In this document: one piece after another, positions 43,696 to 52,398 of the stretch | How the letters are laid out: every line of letters starts with the position of its first letter | How positions within the stretch are numbered: position 1 is the stretch's first letter | Source: Pedobacter riviphilus | Lineage (GTDB): Bacteria > Bacteroidota > Bacteroidia > Sphingobacteriales > Sphingobacteriaceae | Assembly (NCBI RefSeq): GCF_014692875.1 | Contig: NZ_CP061171.1 | Span: 5,270,001 to 5,334,000, forward strand | Length of the DNA stretch: 64,000 nucleotides | Reading direction: 5' to 3' | Notes under the pieces: generated by a model | Told to the model about the DNA's origin: nothing | What the model saw: only the letters and a program-made list of their open reading frames with translations | The model's database searches: none | Made by a program: the position numbers and the translations under genes

Positions 43696-45138
43696 TTAGC
43701 ACAACTGATACTCAGGCATACTTGTAATTTCTACTGCAGTACTTCGCAGTCCTTTATTATCGCTTACCATTGTTGTTATTTTGGTATTTAATTTCGGTTG
43801 CAATAAAAACTCAGTAAGCTCTAAAGGCGTTAATCCTTTTGGTAAGGTGTTTAAAAATTTGGGCCAATCTGCATTTGCGTTTACATAAGATTTTGGTTTC
43901 ATATTGGCATTTGCATTGGTGGTAGCTGTCCGGCTTAAGGCAATTACGGCTTCATCTTCAGGATCAGCTTTACCACTAAAATCGATTTCACCATCATTTA
44001 AAACAAGCGAAGGAATCCGCATTCTTAACATTAACGATGAACTATCAATCCAACTTTGCCCGCCAGGCCAACCTGCAACATTAGGTGGGTTAAATAAATA
44101 TTGCCCTAAACTGCTTTGTAGCTGTATTAAAACCTGTGGTTTATTATAGGTAACATAAAACTCACGGCTTAAACCCACCAAAAATTCGGCAGGTGATTTA
44201 ATTTTTGTGCCTACATTCTCCGGACTATAAAACCAATCAGATGTAAACAGTTTTTTCATCATTGAGGCGATATCGTATTTCGAGTTGTAAAAATGGGTGG
44301 CAAGCTCTTTAATATGATCCTCATTTGGGTTGTCATTTACGAAGAATTTATATACTTTCCTGGCGATAAACTGTGCGGTTTCTGGTTTTTCGAGAATAAT
44401 ATCGATAATGTTTTCGCCTTCAAAATTCCCGATTTTACCGAAAAAGGTTTTTGTTCCCGCATCGTGCAGGTTTTGCCTGAAAATAAATGAACCATCTTTG
44501 TCGTACATCCAGCCGGTAAATGAGCGGGCAGATTCTTTAATGTCTTGCTCGGTATAATTTCCCCTCCCCAGGGTAAAGAGTTCCATGAGCTCGCGCGCGA
44601 AATTCTCATTTGGTTTACCTTTTCTGTTCTGCTGGTTATTTAGATATTGAAGCATTGCAGGCGACTTAGAAACCTCAACCAATAAGGTTTTAAAGCTGCC
44701 AAGGGCATTTGTTCTTTGGATGTTATTTAATTGTTGAGCAAAAAACGGGTTGTTGCTGCGGCAAGCAAAGTGGCCATGCCAAAAAAGCGTCATTTTTTCC
44801 TTTAACGGGGCATCGGTATTGATCATTTTTGTAATGAAGGCAATGTTCAGATCGCGGCTCACTTCGTTTTGTTCACGTATAATCTCCTGACGCATTTTCT
44901 TTTCTTCATCAGTCAATTCTTTTTTTGAGTATAAACCTGCCTGGACCAAAAGCTGTCGTCTCGATTCGTAATCGTTCACTAAATTAATAGGATCGTTTTT
45001 TTGAGAATCTTTAAGCAGATTGTCTACCACCTTCGTGAGGTTTTTCTTGCTTAATTTTTCTAGGTCTGCATAAGATATGCCGAAGCCTGCCCGGTTGTAA
45101 AGATGTTTTACTTTTATGAAATTATCTTTTGCGCTCAT
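43696..45138 (-). CDS. DUF1800 family protein
   Basis: 480 residues, largely helical. Family blocks: VKHLYNRAGFGISYADLEKL at the N-terminus, KEKMTLFWHGHFACRSNNPFFAQQLNNIQR, NENFARELMELFTLGRGNYTEQDIKESARSFTGW, and LFNPPNVAGWPGGQSWIDSSSLMLRM. No signal peptide is evident, although its partner DUF1501 protein has a Tat signal; the pair could be exported as a complex or the two may act apart. Divergent from aat. Function unknown. Confidence 0.9.
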   Translation of the reverse strand: MSAKDNFIKVKHLYNRAGFGISYADLEKLSKKNLTKVVDNLLKDSQKNDPINLVNDYESRRQLLVQAGLYSKKELTDEEKKMRQEIIREQNEVSRDLNIAFITKMINTDAPLKEKMTLFWHGHFACRSNNPFFAQQLNNIQRTNALGSFKTLLVEVSKSPAMLQYLNNQQNRKGKPNENFARELMELFTLGRGNYTEQDIKESARSFTGWMYDKDGSFIFRQNLHDAGTKTFFGKIGNFEGENIIDIILEKPETAQFIARKVYKFFVNDNPNEDHIKELATHFYNSKYDIASMMKKLFTSDWFYSPENVGTKIKSPAEFLVGLSREFYVTYNKPQVLIQLQSSLGQYLFNPPNVAGWPGGQSWIDSSSLMLRMRIPSLVLNDGEIDFSGKADPEDEAVIALSRTATTNANANMKPKSYVNANADWPKFLNTLPKGLTPLELTEFLLQPKLNTKITTMVSDNKGLRSTAVEITSMPEYQLC

Positions 45139-45211
45139 AATGAACTGTTTTACAGTATGACATATTTAAAACGCCAGGGTTTAATCTTTGTTTTCTTTCT
45201 TATTTTTGTTT

Positions 45212-45844
45212 ATGTTTTTTCAGTTATTAGATGATAATCCAGGCTTTCCAGATCCGGCTTTGGCAGAAGAGGATGGTTTACTGGCCATTGGAGGAGATTT
45301 AAGTACGGAGCGACTGTTAATTGCCTATTCGAATGGTATATTTCCATGGTTTAGCGAAGGCGAGCCAATTCTCTGGTATTCGCCACACGAACGTTGTGTG
45401 ATTTATCCTGATAAGATCAAAATCAGTAAAAGCATGCAGAAGGTTTTAAATCAGCAAGTTTTCAAGATCACCTTTGATCAAGCTTTTGCCGAAGTGATCC
45501 GCAATTGTGCAACTACTGAAAGGAAAGGGCAGGATGGCACCTGGATTACCAACGAAATGCAAGAGGCTTACATTAGCCTTCACCAGCAGGGCTATGCGCA
45601 CAGTGTAGAGGTTTGGCTAGAGGATAAATTGGTTGGAGGCTTATATGGCTTAAAAGTAAACCGTGTTTTTTGTGGCGAAAGTATGTTTAGCCATGTAAGT
45701 AATGCCTCAAAAGCAGCATTGATTTTTTTAAGTAAAATGAATATCGATTTAATTGATTGTCAGCTGCCGAACGATCATTTAATGAGCTTAGGTGCCGAAA
45801 TGATCGTTCGGGAATTGTATATGGAACTGCTTCAGGCTCCTTAA
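45212..45844 (+). CDS. aat: leucyl/phenylalanyl-tRNA--protein transferase
   Basis: 210 residues from ATG 45212. It adds Leu or Phe to N-terminal Lys/Arg of proteins, marking them for ClpAP (N-degron pathway). Motifs: LDDNPGFPDPALAEEDGLLAIGGDLSTERLLIAYSNGIFPWF, EPILWYSPHERCVIYPDKIKISKSM, GTWITNEMQEAYISLHQQGYAHSVEVW, and GGLYGLKVNRVFCGESMFSHVSNASKAALI. All are standard. The in-frame TTG at 45188 would add FSFLFLF, which is not family-like. A TATTTTTG box at 45201-45208 lies just before the ATG but without a proper -33. Confidence 0.96.
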   Translation: MFFQLLDDNPGFPDPALAEEDGLLAIGGDLSTERLLIAYSNGIFPWFSEGEPILWYSPHERCVIYPDKIKISKSMQKVLNQQVFKITFDQAFAEVIRNCATTERKGQDGTWITNEMQEAYISLHQQGYAHSVEVWLEDKLVGGLYGLKVNRVFCGESMFSHVSNASKAALIFLSKMNIDLIDCQLPNDHLMSLGAEMIVRELYMELLQAP

Positions 45845-45846
45845 TA

Positions 45847-46449
45847 CTAGCGTTCGTTATCAATTAAACCTTGCTCGCGCATTGCATTTTCTATCCGTTT
45901 ATCCGGAATAAACCAGATGCAGGCTACAATGAAATAAAGTGCAACGCCAATCCATGGGTTTATAAAACTTAGTGCAATGCCTCCGATATAAAAAAGTAAT
46001 GAGAATTTCCCTTTCGCATCATTCCCAATGGCATGTACCACAAGCGAATGCTGACCTTCTGTTCTTTTGATTACGATTACCAACAGGGTGTAAGAAACAG
46101 CGGCAAGCAGGAGCACGGCACCATAAACCACCACCGGCCATAAGGCAAAATGATGCTCACCCATCCATCCGGCTGCAACTGGGAATAATGAGAGCCAGAA
46201 TAAAAAATTAAGATTTGTCCAAAGCATTGATCCGTTTACTTTTTTAACTGCATGCAGTAAATGGTGGTGATTGTTCCAGTAAATACCTACGTAGATAAAA
46301 CTTAAAACATAGCTGATGAATTTTGGAATAAGCGGTTTTAAACTGGCTAAAGTTTCGCCATGCTCAGGTACCTTGATTTCTAAAACCATAATGGTAATGA
46401 TAATTGCAATTACCCCATCACTAAATGCTTCTAATCTGCCTTTGTTCAT
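45847..46449 (-). CDS. TMEM175 family potassium-channel-like protein (DUF1211)
   Basis: 200 residues from ATG 46449 (an in-frame TTG at 46479 would add ten residues). The first helix carries the family motif RLEAFSDGVIAIIITIMVLEI, the selectivity and gate segment of TMEM175. Six hydrophobic helices in all, including FISYVLSFIYVGIYWNNHHHLLHAV and LWTNLNFLFWLSLFPVAAGWMG. Bacterial members are K+-permeable tetramers with one six-helix unit per chain. It ends three bases from the convergent aat stop. Confidence 0.88.
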   Translation of the reverse strand: MNKGRLEAFSDGVIAIIITIMVLEIKVPEHGETLASLKPLIPKFISYVLSFIYVGIYWNNHHHLLHAVKKVNGSMLWTNLNFLFWLSLFPVAAGWMGEHHFALWPVVVYGAVLLLAAVSYTLLVIVIKRTEGQHSLVVHAIGNDAKGKFSLLFYIGGIALSFINPWIGVALYFIVACIWFIPDKRIENAMREQGLIDNER

Positions 46450-46499
46450 AAAAAAATCACCGTTACTAATCTGGTACAATTATCAATGAAATTATCTTA

Positions 46500-46534
46500 T
46501 AAAACAAAACCTGCAAGCTTTTGGCCTGCAGGTT
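46500..46534 (-). terminator. terminator after the DUF1080 gene
   Basis: AACCTGCAaGC (46508-46518) and GCcTGCAGGTT (46524-46534) pair with one mismatch around a short loop. On the minus strand it is followed by TTGTTTT. It lies 23 bases beyond the DUF1080 stop. Confidence 0.75.
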
Positions 46535-46556
46535 CTTTATTGTTGTTTTGTTGAAA

Positions 46557-47339
46557 TTATAATTCTCTTACCCAGATGTTCCTGTAACTGATTGCAGGAC
46601 TTGGATCGCCGTGATCTTGTAATTTGATTGAGGAAGGGCCATGTTTTTTATATTCAGGAGCACCGATATACCTAGTTGTACCCTTTAATACAAATCCGTT
46701 CTGTAAAAGCACACCGTTTAAAAATACGGTAACACTTGCTGGTTTTTGTACTGTTCCATCTTCGTTAAAACGTGGCGCATTCCAAATGATATCGTAATAT
46801 TGCCATTCGCCTGGCTTTTTGTTCGCATTAGCTAGAGGAATTGCTTGTTTATAAACACTGCCTGTTTGTCCGTTCACATAAGTTTTGTTGTTATAAATAT
46901 CTAAAATCTGGATTTCATAACCATCATCGCCTCCGCCAGTTGAGGCTAAAAACACCCCACTGTTCCCACGTCCCTGACCCTCGCCTGATATGTTTTCAGG
47001 AATTTTCCATTCTAGATGTAACTGGTAATCGGTAAACTTTTTATTTGTTTCAATGTTTCCAGTCCCTTTTTTTACAGTGAAAAACCCATCGTCTATAGTC
47101 CATGCTGCTGGTTTCGAAGGATCTTTAACCGAATGCCATGCGTCCAGATTTCTTCCATTAAAAAGAATTGTCGCATCAGATGGTGCATCTTGAGGTAATT
47201 TACCTGGCGTGACAATTTTAGGAACGGGCTCCCAAACCTCGGTTGTTTTTGGGTCATTGGCAGGATCTGGTTTTTTATCTTGTGCCATAGCTTGCCCTGC
47301 AAAAAATGCAGGAATAAATAATAGTGTATACTTGTTCAT
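46557..47339 (-). CDS. DUF1080 (3-keto-disaccharide hydrolase-like) exported protein
   Basis: 260 residues with a signal peptide (MNKYTLLFIPAFFAGQAMAQ). The mature protein is a concanavalin-like beta-sandwich: ATILFNGRNLDAWHSVKDPSKPAAWTIDDGFFTVKKG, FTDYQLHLEWKIPENISGEGQGRGNSGVFLAS, GYEIQILDIYNNKTYVNGQTGSVYKQ, and the ending LQDHGDPSPAISYRNIWVREL. These are the DUF1080 signatures; some members hydrolyse 3-keto-glucosides. No 3-keto-forming dehydrogenase is adjacent, so the substrate is open. A short TTAACTTTctAAAGTTAA dyad lies just before its start. Confidence 0.9.
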   Translation of the reverse strand: MNKYTLLFIPAFFAGQAMAQDKKPDPANDPKTTEVWEPVPKIVTPGKLPQDAPSDATILFNGRNLDAWHSVKDPSKPAAWTIDDGFFTVKKGTGNIETNKKFTDYQLHLEWKIPENISGEGQGRGNSGVFLASTGGGDDGYEIQILDIYNNKTYVNGQTGSVYKQAIPLANANKKPGEWQYYDIIWNAPRFNEDGTVQKPASVTVFLNGVLLQNGFVLKGTTRYIGAPEYKKHGPSSIKLQDHGDPSPAISYRNIWVREL

Positions 47340-47403
47340 AATTGTGGTTTAACTTTCTAAAGTTAACCAGTTTATTAAGAAATGGAAACTGGTATTTAAA
47401 ATT

Positions 47404-47721
47404 TTACCCTAAATCATCCACAACATACGTTTCACTTATAATCACTTCATCAGGAGCAATGTCTTCTTTTCGTTGTTCAGCTAAATCGCGCATAGGGCAA
47501 TAGCCCGTAATACCACGGTACAGTAAGCCTGCACCAATTGCTGCACCGGTTAGGCCAATTACAGGATGCGAAAAAATACTGGTGATGCCTTTAAAAAGTA
47601 AATATGTTCCTGCAGCGCCAGATAACCAGCGTTCTGATTTCGAAACGTTTTCGAATAATTCTGGGTACTTCCAGGCTTCTTTAACATTGTTTATCGCGGT
47701 ATTAAAATCTTGATTTGTCAT
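47404..47721 (-). CDS. DUF2892/YgaP-like membrane protein
   Basis: 105 residues. The central ~45 residues contain two glycine-rich hydrophobic helices (SGAAGTYLLFKGI and VIGLTGAAIGAGLLYRGITGYCPM), as in the DUF2892 transmembrane domain found alone or fused to rhodanese. The polar N-terminus (TNQDFNTAINNVKEAWKYPELFENVSKSERW) and the C-terminal acidic tail (EDIAPDEVIISETYVVDDLG) are likely cytoplasmic. Cys and the GYCPM motif at the end of helix two are conserved in this group. Function unknown. Confidence 0.78.
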   Translation of the reverse strand: MTNQDFNTAINNVKEAWKYPELFENVSKSERWLSGAAGTYLLFKGITSIFSHPVIGLTGAAIGAGLLYRGITGYCPMRDLAEQRKEDIAPDEVIISETYVVDDLG

Positions 47722-47855
47722 GATGGTAAAATTTATGTTCTACAGTATAACAAGTTAAGTGGGAATGAGTTTTGAAAAGAAAATTAAATGTGGCCCATAA
47801 GATTTCTCCATTCCACTTCGTTTCAGTCAGGAGATGACGAGTTAATATTGATTGC

Positions 47856-50747
47856 CTAATTTAATATATCGCGTATATCTTCTTTGCTTAACGATTTAAA
47901 GAAACTTTCTTCAGTTGTAATTAGAGCGTTTGCGAGCGATTTTTTACGGTTTTGTAAAGCCAATATTTTCTCTTCAACAGTGTCTTTTGCAATAAATTTA
48001 TAGATGAAAACCTTTTTATCCTGACCAATGCGGTGTGTTCTATCAATAGCTTGTTGCTCTACCGCAGGGTTCCACCAAGGGTCGAGGATAAAAACATAGT
48101 CGGCCTGGGTTAGGTTTAAACCCACACCACCAGCTTTTATTGAGATTAAGAAAACCTTCAGCTCGGTATTCTGCTGAAATTCAGAAACGATCTCGCCGCG
48201 GTTACGGGTTGCACCATCCAAATAAGCAAATGGAATATTCTCCTCTTCAAAATGTTTTTTAAAGATATCCAGGTGTTTTACAAACTGAGAAAATACCAAA
48301 ACCTTATGCCCTCCTTTAAGTACATTATCCAGTGTATGAATGACGTTTTCGAACTTTCCAGAATCTGAAACATAGGTGCCATCAATCATTACGGGATGGT
48401 TGGCTAGTTGGCGTAAAGCGGTTAATCCTTGTAAGAGCTGCACTTGTTTCTGTGCGAAAGTTCCATCGTCCATGCTTTGCAATAAATCGTTGCGGTAGGC
48501 CGATTTTGTTTTTTCGTAATAAGCGGCCTGATCTTCACTCATGTCGCAATATATTACCTGTTCCGTTTTAGGTGGTAATTCTGCCGCCACTTGCTCTTTT
48601 GTTCTACGGAGTACAAAGGGCTTGATAATAGATTGAAGTTTACGCGCTTTTTCTTCGTCTTTTTTCTTTTCTATCGCTTGCACGTATTCTTCATAGAAAA
48701 ATGCTTGCGTACCTAATAAACCAGGGTTTAAAAAAGTTAACTGTGACCATAAATCACTCACCGAATTTTCTACAGGTGTACCGCTCAAGATCAGTTTGTG
48801 TTTCGATTTTAAGCTTCTAACGGCTTTGAACGATTTGGAAGCAGGGTTTTTAATGTTCTGACTTTCATCCAGAATAATGTAATTGAAATAAAAGTTTTTC
48901 AGTTCATCTACATCTACCCTGGTTACGCCATAAGTGGTAATGATAATATCGTAATTGGCAAAATTGGCAACATCTTTATTTCGGTTGGTACCTGTATGTG
49001 CCAGTATTTTGAGCTTTGGTGTAAACTTTTTAGCCTCCGTTAACCAGTTGTAAATTAAAGAGGTAGGCATGATGATCAGCGAGGTTGTCTGCGTTTCAAG
49101 CAATTGGTCATCTTCTTTCACCTTTTGAAGCATGGCCAATGTTTGGATGGTTTTACCCAAACCCATATCGTCGGCTAAGCAACCGCCGAAATTGTATTCG
49201 CGTAAAAAGCTGAACCAGTTATAACCGGCTTTCTGGTAATCGCGTAAACTGCCTTTAAAATGAACAGGCATCTGAGTATCGGCGATATCCTCAAAGTCTG
49301 ATAATCGCTGTAACTTGCGCTCAAGCGTAACATTAGCCAGGCTGTCTTCGGCCAAATCGTTAATGAGACCGATATGGTGTTTCTTTAATTTTAGCGTTTT
49401 TCCGGCCTCCGCCAAACTGAACAAACTGCCATATTGCGTAAACCATTTATCGGGAATAATGGCCACTTCGCCATCAGGCAATAAAAACTCGCGCTTTTTG
49501 TGTAGAATATGTTGCTTTAGTGAAAGAAAAGGAATCTGGTATTTCCCGAACCATACTACGGCATGGATATCGAACCAATCGTTTCCTTCTTTAACTTCAA
49601 GATCTATTTTACTGGCACCGAAAACGAATTTTTTCTGGCCCGTCGCCTGTTCAATTTCGTAACCTGCCGCTTCTAAAAGTTCAATGTGTTCATTTACCCA
49701 ATTAATTGCCGCATAGCTTGGGTTTTCATCAGCTGAAATTACTTCCAGGTTGCTGAATAAAGAACTCGTTTTTTTTAGCCCTAATGATAACAGTAAATTG
49801 AACTGTTTTTTCTCCCACTCTGCAGAACGTTTGATGCGGTGGAAAATATAATTATCGGCTGTTTTTTCTAAACGTACAGTTACTTTATGTGCGTTTTCTA
49901 CAGGGAAAGTGTATTCGCCGTATTTAAAGTACAACTGAATCTGAGAAAGTCCGCCATCCACATACAGCACTTTAATTACGGGTATAGCTTCAAATTGTTC
50001 GGTTCTAATTTCGAAACCTTCGGCATACACATGGTGTTTCTCTATTAAAGGGGCAACAAACTTTTCGAAATAAGTGGCTTCAGTTGTTTTGGGTATGGCA
50101 ATAAAACGTTTATTTAAAAAGGGCTGCAGTTTTTTTCCTTCAATATCCTGATCAAAAAAGTATAATACATCGTTAAGCAGTAACCAGGCAGGTTTGTTGC
50201 TGATAATTTGCGCTTCTTTAAACATAAATTCGATGCGCAGGTTCTGATATTTGATGGTAGGAAAATAACGTGTTTCAGTTTCGTTCCTTCTGAAATGAAA
50301 AAGGATAGATGCGGGCTCTTCAGCCAGTTCGATTTTGCGCTCTACAGGCCAGCCATCTTTATCCATCACATAAAGTTCGTTTTTTACCTTTAAAAGCTCT
50401 AAAGCTTCTGCAAGTTTTTTCTCGATTTTAGGACGAACATTTTCGTAAAATTTATTGTCGAAAATTTTGGTGAAAAACTCAGTTGGCCTGATTAGTTTTT
50501 TATAATATTTTTTAATCAGCGAGTCTTGCTCAATGTCGTCTAAAATCTTGATCAGCTTATAATCAATATCACTTAAACAGGCATCAAATTCTTCTGCGGT
50601 ATGCGTAAAAATCCGTTGGTAAGTAAAAGAAAAATCACCCTGTGGGTTGAGCTGAACAACGTGAGGCTCAATTAAATAGCCCAGGTACTCATGCTTGCAC
50701 AAAGAGTACACTACTTTACAGGCTTTTGAACTATCGACACGTAACAT
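47856..50747 (-). CDS. SNF2-family DEAD/DEAH-box helicase
   Basis: 963-residue Swi2/Snf2 ATPase. The C-terminal ~460 residues are the motor: YQKAGYNWFSFLREYNFGGCLADDMGLGKTIQTL (motif I near 530), DESQNIKNPASKSFKAV (motif II, DESQ, near 630), LSGTPVENSVSDLWSQLTFLNPGLLG, and the second lobe with KVLVFSQFVKHLDIF, YLDGATRNRGEIV, LISIKAGGVGLNLTQADYVFILDPWWNPAVEQQAIDRTHRIGQ. Motif II is DESQ, a usual variant for bacterial SNF2. The N-terminal ~500 residues have many paired strands and no motif I know; they may be the bacterial SNF2 N-terminal domain that binds nucleic acid or a partner. Possible roles include transcription recycling and repair. Confidence 0.92.
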   Translation of the reverse strand: MLRVDSSKACKVVYSLCKHEYLGYLIEPHVVQLNPQGDFSFTYQRIFTHTAEEFDACLSDIDYKLIKILDDIEQDSLIKKYYKKLIRPTEFFTKIFDNKFYENVRPKIEKKLAEALELLKVKNELYVMDKDGWPVERKIELAEEPASILFHFRRNETETRYFPTIKYQNLRIEFMFKEAQIISNKPAWLLLNDVLYFFDQDIEGKKLQPFLNKRFIAIPKTTEATYFEKFVAPLIEKHHVYAEGFEIRTEQFEAIPVIKVLYVDGGLSQIQLYFKYGEYTFPVENAHKVTVRLEKTADNYIFHRIKRSAEWEKKQFNLLLSLGLKKTSSLFSNLEVISADENPSYAAINWVNEHIELLEAAGYEIEQATGQKKFVFGASKIDLEVKEGNDWFDIHAVVWFGKYQIPFLSLKQHILHKKREFLLPDGEVAIIPDKWFTQYGSLFSLAEAGKTLKLKKHHIGLINDLAEDSLANVTLERKLQRLSDFEDIADTQMPVHFKGSLRDYQKAGYNWFSFLREYNFGGCLADDMGLGKTIQTLAMLQKVKEDDQLLETQTTSLIIMPTSLIYNWLTEAKKFTPKLKILAHTGTNRNKDVANFANYDIIITTYGVTRVDVDELKNFYFNYIILDESQNIKNPASKSFKAVRSLKSKHKLILSGTPVENSVSDLWSQLTFLNPGLLGTQAFFYEEYVQAIEKKKDEEKARKLQSIIKPFVLRRTKEQVAAELPPKTEQVIYCDMSEDQAAYYEKTKSAYRNDLLQSMDDGTFAQKQVQLLQGLTALRQLANHPVMIDGTYVSDSGKFENVIHTLDNVLKGGHKVLVFSQFVKHLDIFKKHFEEENIPFAYLDGATRNRGEIVSEFQQNTELKVFLISIKAGGVGLNLTQADYVFILDPWWNPAVEQQAIDRTHRIGQDKKVFIYKFIAKDTVEEKILALQNRKKSLANALITTEESFFKSLSKEDIRDILN

Positions 50748-50818
50748 TGATGGAGATAAAAATTTTTCTAAGCTAAGCGCTTAAAAAACTTTAAACTTAC
50801 AATATTTTGCTGTTACAT

Positions 50819-50826
50819 CAAAAATA
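50819..50826 (-). promoter_or_regulatory. putative -7 promoter box for the SNF2 gene
   Basis: Minus-strand TATTTTTG matches TAnnTTTG, 72 bases before the ATG at 50747. No -33 TTG in range; the region is very A/T-rich, so a chance match is possible. Confidence 0.3.
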
Positions 50827-50934
50827 AGTAACTGTTTTTGAGATAAAAATTATCAGTTTTTTTATCGGAATTTAAAAGAACGGTTAATTGCCTTGATTGT
50901 ATTAGTTAGAAATGGGGCTAGCACACCAACATAA

Positions 50935-50967
50935 AACAAAAAAGGCATCCTGAAATCAGAATGCCTT
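50935..50967 (-). terminator. terminator of the RND efflux operon
   Basis: AAGGCATcCTGA and TCAGaATGCCTT (50942-50967) with a short loop; on the minus strand a TTTTTTGTTTT run follows. It lies 21 bases after the stop of the outer-membrane lipoprotein gene. Confidence 0.88.
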
Positions 50968-50987
50968 AAAAACTTGTTAATTATTGT

Positions 50988-52388
50988 TTATTTCCAGCCA
51001 CCGCCTAATGCACGGTATAGGTTTACCACCGACTGTAATTTTTGTAACCGATCATTAATGCCGCTTAATTGAGCCGTTAACAAACTTTGTTCTGAAGTTA
51101 AAACGTCAGTATAGTTTGTTGCCGAACTGTAGCGCAATAATTCTTTGGTAAAATCTACCGCTTTAGTTAGCGAGGCGATTTGTTTTGCTCTTGTTGCTTC
51201 TTTTTCTGAAGCCGTTTGGTAAGCGTACAAAGCATTCGATACTTCCTGTCCGCCGGTTAACAGCGTTTGTTGAAAGTTGTAAAAAGCAATCTGTTGATTG
51301 GCTTCAGCTGTTTTTAAACGTGCTTTGTTTGCGCCTTTTGCAAAAATGGGCTGCGTTAAACCGCCCACTAAATTATAGAAGATAGATTTGCTAAAGAAAT
51401 CCTGTAATTGCAAGCTTGATAAGCCACCTGCTGCGGTAATGGTTAAAGCAGGATAAAAATAAGCTTTAGCTACGTTGGTGTTTTCGAAAGCGGATCTGAA
51501 ACCAAATTCAGCAGCTATCACATCCGGACGGTTTTTTAACAGTTGTGCAGAAACCCCGGTTTGCAAATTCGCATAAGGAGCCTGTTGATCTAAGGTAGTA
51601 CGGTTAATTGTATTTGGTGCTTTAGCAACCAAAATACTTAATGCATTTTCGGCCTCTTTAATGCTTCTTCTTAAATCAGGCAAGGTTACCTGGGCTGCAT
51701 ATAAATTGGCTTCACTCTGTACAACCGCTGCACCATTAACTACAGCGCCTTGTTTAAGCTCTTTCATGGTTTCTACATCTTTGGTCCTCACCTTAATGGT
51801 TTCTTCGGTAATGGCCAGCTGCTTATCCAGTGCCAACAAAGCATAATAATTATTAGCAATGGTCGCAATTAACTGGGTTTGAACAGCACGTTTTGCTGCA
51901 TCGCTTTGCAATAATGTAGCATAAGCACCGCGTTTTGCGCTACTTAGTTTCCCCCAAATGTCAGCTTCCCAACTGGTGCTCAACTGTGCTTTGTAAGTTT
52001 GGGTTTCCAGGTTGATGTTAATCCCTGCTGGGAAATTCTGTGCTGCCGCAGAAGCTTTATTGTTGGTTACATTTACATCGGCCTGTAAGCTTGGTAATAA
52101 TGCACCACGGCTTTGTATTAAAGTAGCTTCTGCAATTTTAATGCGTTCAATCGCTTGTTTCAAGTCTAAATTTTCATTTATCCCCTGCTGAATCAGCGAC
52201 TGTAAAGTGGTATCTGAGAACAACGTTTTCCATTGCAGATCGGCAATGGTTGTTGTATCTGTTGTATTGTTATCACGGTATAAACCTTCGCTCTTAAGTT
52301 GCGGGCGCTCGTATTTTTTAGTTACGCAGGCACTTAAACTGAGGATGGCTAAACCGATTAAAATGGAATGCTTATATCTAAATTTCAT
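50988..52388 (-). CDS. RND efflux outer-membrane lipoprotein (TolC/NodT family)
   Basis: 466-residue outer-membrane channel component. Lipoprotein signal KHSILIGLAILSLSAC with lipid-accepting Cys21. Two TolC-type repeats follow: LQWKTLFSDTTLQSLIQQGINENLDLKQAIERIKIAEATL and KNRPDVIAAEFGFRSAFENTNVAKAYFYPALTITAAGG. The C-terminal half contains LTGGQEVSNALYAYQTASEKEATR and YTDVLTSEQSLLTAQLSGINDRLQKLQSVVNLYRALGGGW. All are typical of NodT/OprM lipoproteins. Last gene of the efflux operon, ten bases after the permease gene. Confidence 0.95.
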   Translation of the reverse strand: MKFRYKHSILIGLAILSLSACVTKKYERPQLKSEGLYRDNNTTDTTTIADLQWKTLFSDTTLQSLIQQGINENLDLKQAIERIKIAEATLIQSRGALLPSLQADVNVTNNKASAAAQNFPAGININLETQTYKAQLSTSWEADIWGKLSSAKRGAYATLLQSDAAKRAVQTQLIATIANNYYALLALDKQLAITEETIKVRTKDVETMKELKQGAVVNGAAVVQSEANLYAAQVTLPDLRRSIKEAENALSILVAKAPNTINRTTLDQQAPYANLQTGVSAQLLKNRPDVIAAEFGFRSAFENTNVAKAYFYPALTITAAGGLSSLQLQDFFSKSIFYNLVGGLTQPIFAKGANKARLKTAEANQQIAFYNFQQTLLTGGQEVSNALYAYQTASEKEATRAKQIASLTKAVDFTKELLRYSSATNYTDVLTSEQSLLTAQLSGINDRLQKLQSVVNLYRALGGGWK

Positions 52389-52398
52389 GGTTTTAAAA

